Positions 61,764 to 64,000 of a stretch of DNA of 64,000 nt are shown here, piece by piece. Every line of letters begins with the position of its first letter. Positions within the stretch are counted from its first letter, which is position 1. A program made the translations under genes and the position numbers. A model generated the notes under the pieces. That model saw nothing but the letters and a program-made list of their open reading frames with translations, did not search any database and was not told where the DNA came from. The stretch comes from an uncultured Eubacteriales bacterium (GTDB taxonomy: Bacteria > Bacillota > Clostridia > Oscillospirales > Oscillospiraceae), in assembly GCA_958402445.1 (NCBI GenBank), contig CATXTO010000005.1, positions 44,347 through 108,346 of the forward strand, given 5' to 3'.

Positions 61764-62261
61764 ATGATGGAGATCGAAACAGAGCGGCTTCATATGATTG
61801 CGCTTACCCCAGATCAGCTTGAGCTATGGACGTATAACATGGGAGAACTTGAAAAAGAACTGCAATGCTCCTACAAGGGGGAACCGATGGAGGGCTTGTT
61901 CCGTGAAATTGTATGCGGACAGGCTAAAAAGGCCCGAGAAGACCCTGACAATTATTTATGGCATACGTTTTGGCTTATCGCTAAAAAATCGGATCATTGT
62001 GTGGTTGGGTCGATTGATTTTAAGGACGTTCCAAACAGCGATGGAGAAGTTGAAATAGGCTATGGCTTAGGGCGCGCTTTTGAACATAACGGGTATATGA
62101 CGGAAACGGTTCAGGTGTTTTGTAATTGGGCTTTGCAGCAAGATGGAGTAAAGCACATTATTGCGGAAACAGATCTTGATGGCGCTTCCTCACAAAAAAT
62201 TTTAAGAAGATGCGGTTTCAAAGAGTATGCCAGACATGATACGGTATGGTGGCGATTATAG
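61764..62261 (+). CDS. GNAT family N-acetyltransferase (RimJ/RimL-like)
   Basis: Protein of 165 residues. ETERLHMIALTPDQLELW at the start is typical of the RimJ/RimL type; VEIGYGLGRAFEHNGYMTET is motif A for acetyl-CoA; SSQKILRRCGFKEY ends the domain. Substrate unknown. GAAAGGA precedes two adjacent ATGs (61764, 61767). Confidence 0.86.
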   Translation: MMEIETERLHMIALTPDQLELWTYNMGELEKELQCSYKGEPMEGLFREIVCGQAKKAREDPDNYLWHTFWLIAKKSDHCVVGSIDFKDVPNSDGEVEIGYGLGRAFEHNGYMTETVQVFCNWALQQDGVKHIIAETDLDGASSQKILRRCGFKEYARHDTVWWRL

Positions 62262-62262
62262 A

Positions 62263-62306
62263 TCTCAGCTTATCGGTCTGATGGGATTCGCCTTTGGCGG
62301 AGAAAG
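62263..62306 (+). repeat. Cassette spacer repeat, copy C
   Basis: CTCAGCTTATCGGTCTGATG then GGATTCGCCTTTGGCGGAGA: CTTATCGG and CCTTTGGCGGAGAAAG match the two conserved blocks. It starts right at the stop of the GNAT gene. Confidence 0.5.
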
Positions 62307-62370
62307 TGCACAGAAGAAGATTATTTCTATTTTGCGATGGGAGGATAAATAATTATTGGGTGGTGAGAAG

Positions 62371-62733
62371 ATGATAACAGGGTACTACTGCACAAATATT
62401 TTTTCTGAGCAAGCAAAAGAACTAATTGAGTTTTATAGAAGAATATTAGAAATCCCATTTATAAAAACCGATGATGACAATTCAAACGGGGTTTATCTCG
62501 GCTTTATAGAAAACGCACCCACTCTTTGTATATGGGATTGCAAAAAATGTAACGTACAGCCGACTGGGCATCAATCCTTTGTATTTCAAACAAAAACTCT
62601 TGATTTAACAATGAAATGTTTGAAGGAAAAAGGGGTTCCACTGTCTGAAGCCATTAGATATGATTGGGGAACTTACGAAGTTCACTTAAGCGATATTGAC
62701 GGAAACGAAATAGTGATAGTTGAGTTTGTTTGA
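62371..62733 (+). CDS. VOC family protein (glyoxalase-like)
   Basis: Protein of 120 residues with the vicinal-oxygen-chelate fold: YCTNIFSEQAKELIEFYRRI and FIKTDDDNSNGVYLGF at the N-terminal half, DIDGNEIVIVEFV with a metal-type Glu at the end. May bind a drug or small electrophile. ATG 62371 is preceded by GGTGGTGAG; the TTG at 62356 lies before it. Confidence 0.82.
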   Translation: MITGYYCTNIFSEQAKELIEFYRRILEIPFIKTDDDNSNGVYLGFIENAPTLCIWDCKKCNVQPTGHQSFVFQTKTLDLTMKCLKEKGVPLSEAIRYDWGTYEVHLSDIDGNEIVIVEFV

Positions 62734-62759
62734 TAGATGGCTTCTGTTTATAGGAAGAT

Positions 62760-62813
62760 TGAGCATTTTGCGCAGTTTGCCTTCGTGGGAATGGCCGCCC
62801 TCGGCGGATAAGG
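62760..62813 (+). repeat. Cassette spacer repeat, copy D (54 bp)
   Basis: Begins TGAGCATTTTGCG like copy A and ends CCGCCCTCGGCGGATAAGG, with the perfect mini-hairpin CCGCC-CTC-GGCGG inside. Confidence 0.6.
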
Positions 62814-62850
62814 GCACTTCGTAAGTTTGAATTATAGAGGACATAAATAT

Positions 62851-63060
62851 ATGAGTAAATATAACCCTTTATGGGAATATGTACAGAAAAATGGAAGTCT
62901 ATCTTTTGAACTCACGTTTGAAGAAATACAAGCAATTGCAGGAATACCAATAGATCATTCTTTTCTAACATATAAAAAAGAGCTTACAGAATATGGCTAT
63001 CAGGTCGGAAAAATTTCTATGAAAAAACAAACAGTTGTTTTTAATAAGGTAGGTGAATAG
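62851..63060 (+). CDS. Conserved small hypothetical protein
   Basis: Protein of 69 residues from ATG 62851 (GAGG upstream): MSKYNPLWEYVQKNGSLSFE and then FEEIQAIAGIPIDHSFLTYK. It has the look of a small DNA- or nucleotide-associated helical protein; I recall close relatives in Clostridia of unknown role. AT-rich. Confidence 0.7.
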   Translation: MSKYNPLWEYVQKNGSLSFELTFEEIQAIAGIPIDHSFLTYKKELTEYGYQVGKISMKKQTVVFNKVGE

Positions 63061-63075
63061 ATCAAAATCTGTCGA

Positions 63076-63115
63076 GTACGCCTTATTGGAAAAGACCACC
63101 CTCGGCAGACAAAGG
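63076..63115 (+). repeat. Cassette spacer repeat, copy E
   Basis: GTACGCCTTATTGGAAAAGA then CCACCCTCGGCAGACAAAGG matches copy A from its GTAC onward. Partial 3' halves of the same element are visible at 59020-59042 (GGGCCGCCAAAGCAGATTGG) and 59826-59847 (TCATCCTCGGCGAAAAAGG). Confidence 0.6.
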
Positions 63116-63141
63116 AGTTACTTCAAGATGAAAGAGATGAT

Positions 63142-63687
63142 ATGATGAAAGACTTATTGAAAGAGAAAGCATTCAACTTTGTCAGCGCCAAGGACAAGGA
63201 ATTCATAGTCGCTTTTGACGCTGAAATGAATCGCCTGGGGTATACCTGTGACCGAACCATTGGGGACGGATATTGCTGGGGACGAAAAATGATTATCTAC
63301 ACGAAAGCGGATGTCAAAAGCAAAAAAACATACGCCCGGATTTATCTGCGTGAAAATGACCTGATCCTCCGCATGTATTTCAGCAATGTGGATAGGCAGA
63401 GGCAGGCCATTGAACAGGCGCCTGACTACGTTCAGCAAGCCTTTACAGGCGATTACGGAGCTTGCAGGCATTGCCACAATAGGAAAGAGGACGGTTCCTG
63501 CAGTCATCGGAAAAGCTACACGATTCACGGCAAACAATACGATTTTTGCGATGGATTTGCTTTTTGGTTCTTTTCCCCTGACCTCGCAAGATTACCAGAG
63601 TACATCAAGCTGTTTCTAGCCTTTTATCCTGAAAAAAAGAGGAAGTGTCAGGCAGGCTTTAGTCCAAGGGTGAGGTGGGTACTTTGA
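63142..63687 (+). CDS. Hypothetical protein with Cys/His cluster
   Basis: Protein of 181 residues. A mixed alpha/beta body (FIVAFDAEMNRLGYTCDRTI, KTYARIYLRENDLILRMYFS) precedes CRHCHNRKEDGSCSHRKSY, which could bind a metal, and FCDGFAFWFFSP. Related proteins occur in gut Clostridia as conserved hypotheticals, from memory. The last dozen residues (AGFSPRVRWVL) look like an unrelated extension past a lost stop. Confidence 0.65.
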   Translation: MMKDLLKEKAFNFVSAKDKEFIVAFDAEMNRLGYTCDRTIGDGYCWGRKMIIYTKADVKSKKTYARIYLRENDLILRMYFSNVDRQRQAIEQAPDYVQQAFTGDYGACRHCHNRKEDGSCSHRKSYTIHGKQYDFCDGFAFWFFSPDLARLPEYIKLFLAFYPEKKRKCQAGFSPRVRWVL

Positions 63688-63875
63688 CCAGAAGGTGCTT
63701 CACATAAGAAAGCCTATCGCATGCATCGACCTGAGTAGTAGGGTGGTACTTAAGAAAGGGAATTGAGTAGTGATGAAGATATATGTATTTGGGGTTACTC
63801 TAATCCCCGCAATGAAGTCTTTGGACAGAGAGAATCCCATAAAATTAGTACTTTCATAGCTTATAAGCATGAAAA

Positions 63876-63903
63876 GTCGTCGGTTTTACGACACTTTTAC
63901 GAC
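63876..63903 (+). promoter_or_regulatory. Operator-like TTTTACGAC repeats
   Basis: TTTTACGAC at 63884-63892 and 63895-63903 are 11 bases apart, one helical turn, and GTCGT (63876-63880) pairs with ACGAC (63888-63892). They lie just before the ribosome site of the gene at the window end. The rest of 63688-63921 shows no gene. Confidence 0.45.
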
Positions 63904-63921
63904 GAAGGAGTAATATAGTCA

Positions 63922-64000
63922 ATGAGGAGAAAGTACCCCCGTCATATTGAACAGCCCCAGGTTGTACGGACAGCACCAAAAAGGCCCCCGGTAGGAAAAA
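63922..64000 (+). CDS. Start of an unidentified gene, cut by the window edge
   Basis: ATG 63922 follows GAAGGAG and opens a frame to the last base. The visible part, MRRKYPRHIEQPQVVRTAPK plus a few more residues, is basic and Pro-rich and too short to assign. Confidence 0.5.
   Translation, partial: MRRKYPRHIEQPQVVRTAPKRPPVGK

Noticed and set aside
59018..63141. Canonical integron attC sites in the accessory array
   Set aside because: No GTTRRRY/RYYYAAC core pairs at the spacer elements and no integron integrase in the window.

Overview
The window reads as a chromosomal segment of a Gram-positive, meso-diaminopimelate-type member of the Clostridia. The gene content and order resemble gut Oscillospiraceae, but that placement is inference. 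The support is a clostridial dcw cluster, SLH-domain surface proteins, SipW-exported proteins, a RibU-type vitamin transporter under an FMN riboswitch, and strong GGAGG-type ribosome binding sites with frequent TTG and GTG starts.

Layout. (1) 1-14.3 kb: a co-directional division and cell-wall (dcw) cluster, mraZ(partial)-rsmH-ftsL-PBP2/spoVD-murE-murF-mraY-ftsW-murG-murA-divIB-ftsZ. murB, murC, murD and ftsA are absent from it. (2) 14.4-18.8 kb: a YerC-like regulator, a methyltransferase, hslO, five tRNA genes (Val, Asp, Phe, Gly, Cys) behind a consensus promoter, an MBL-fold hydrolase and an M55 D-aminopeptidase. (3) 18.8-39.5 kb: a cell-surface island. It holds a minus-strand operon of a cohesin-like/SLH protein, a very large subtilase with an internal dockerin, and an SLH/beta-helix protein. 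Next come a plus-strand collagen-like protein and a glycosyltransferase. Last is a minus-strand operon of a SipW-type signal peptidase, four SipW-dependent TasA-like proteins, a giant VWA protein and a membrane-anchored protein with a sorting-like tail. (4) 39.6-43.4 kb: two divergent XRE-type regulators around a repeated operator-like motif, ribU with its FMN riboswitch, a SLOG protein, a DUF4830-like lipoprotein/membrane protein and an RsuA-type pseudouridine synthase. (5) 43.5-51.1 kb: a PucR/CdaR-type regulator, ftsE-ftsX, an M23 peptidase with coiled coil, a C-terminal processing protease, greA and lysS.

(6) 51.2-53.1 kb: a graveyard of mobile-element genes, namely a DUF5348 protein, a conserved conjugative-element protein, a 3D-domain protein and a MerR fragment, all broken by stops and frameshifts. 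(7) 53.3-64 kb: an accessory run of small plus-strand genes, generally more AT-rich than the core. It encodes TetR, a serine hydrolase, a GyrI-like protein, a deaminase, PNPOx, M50, GNAT, a methyltransferase, VOC and orphans, interspersed with pseudogenes. Many spacers carry a related 40-55 bp repeat, which makes the region look like a gene-cassette array without canonical attC sites.

Functional themes. Regions 1 and 5 build and remodel septal peptidoglycan; FtsEX probably drives the M23 hydrolase. Region 3 assembles surface layers: SLH anchors, a possible cohesin-dockerin tethered protease, a glycosylated collagen-like filament, and a TasA-like fibre set processed by its own signal peptidase. 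The two items most worth following are the cohesin/dockerin/SLH operon and the cassette-like array with its repeated spacer element.
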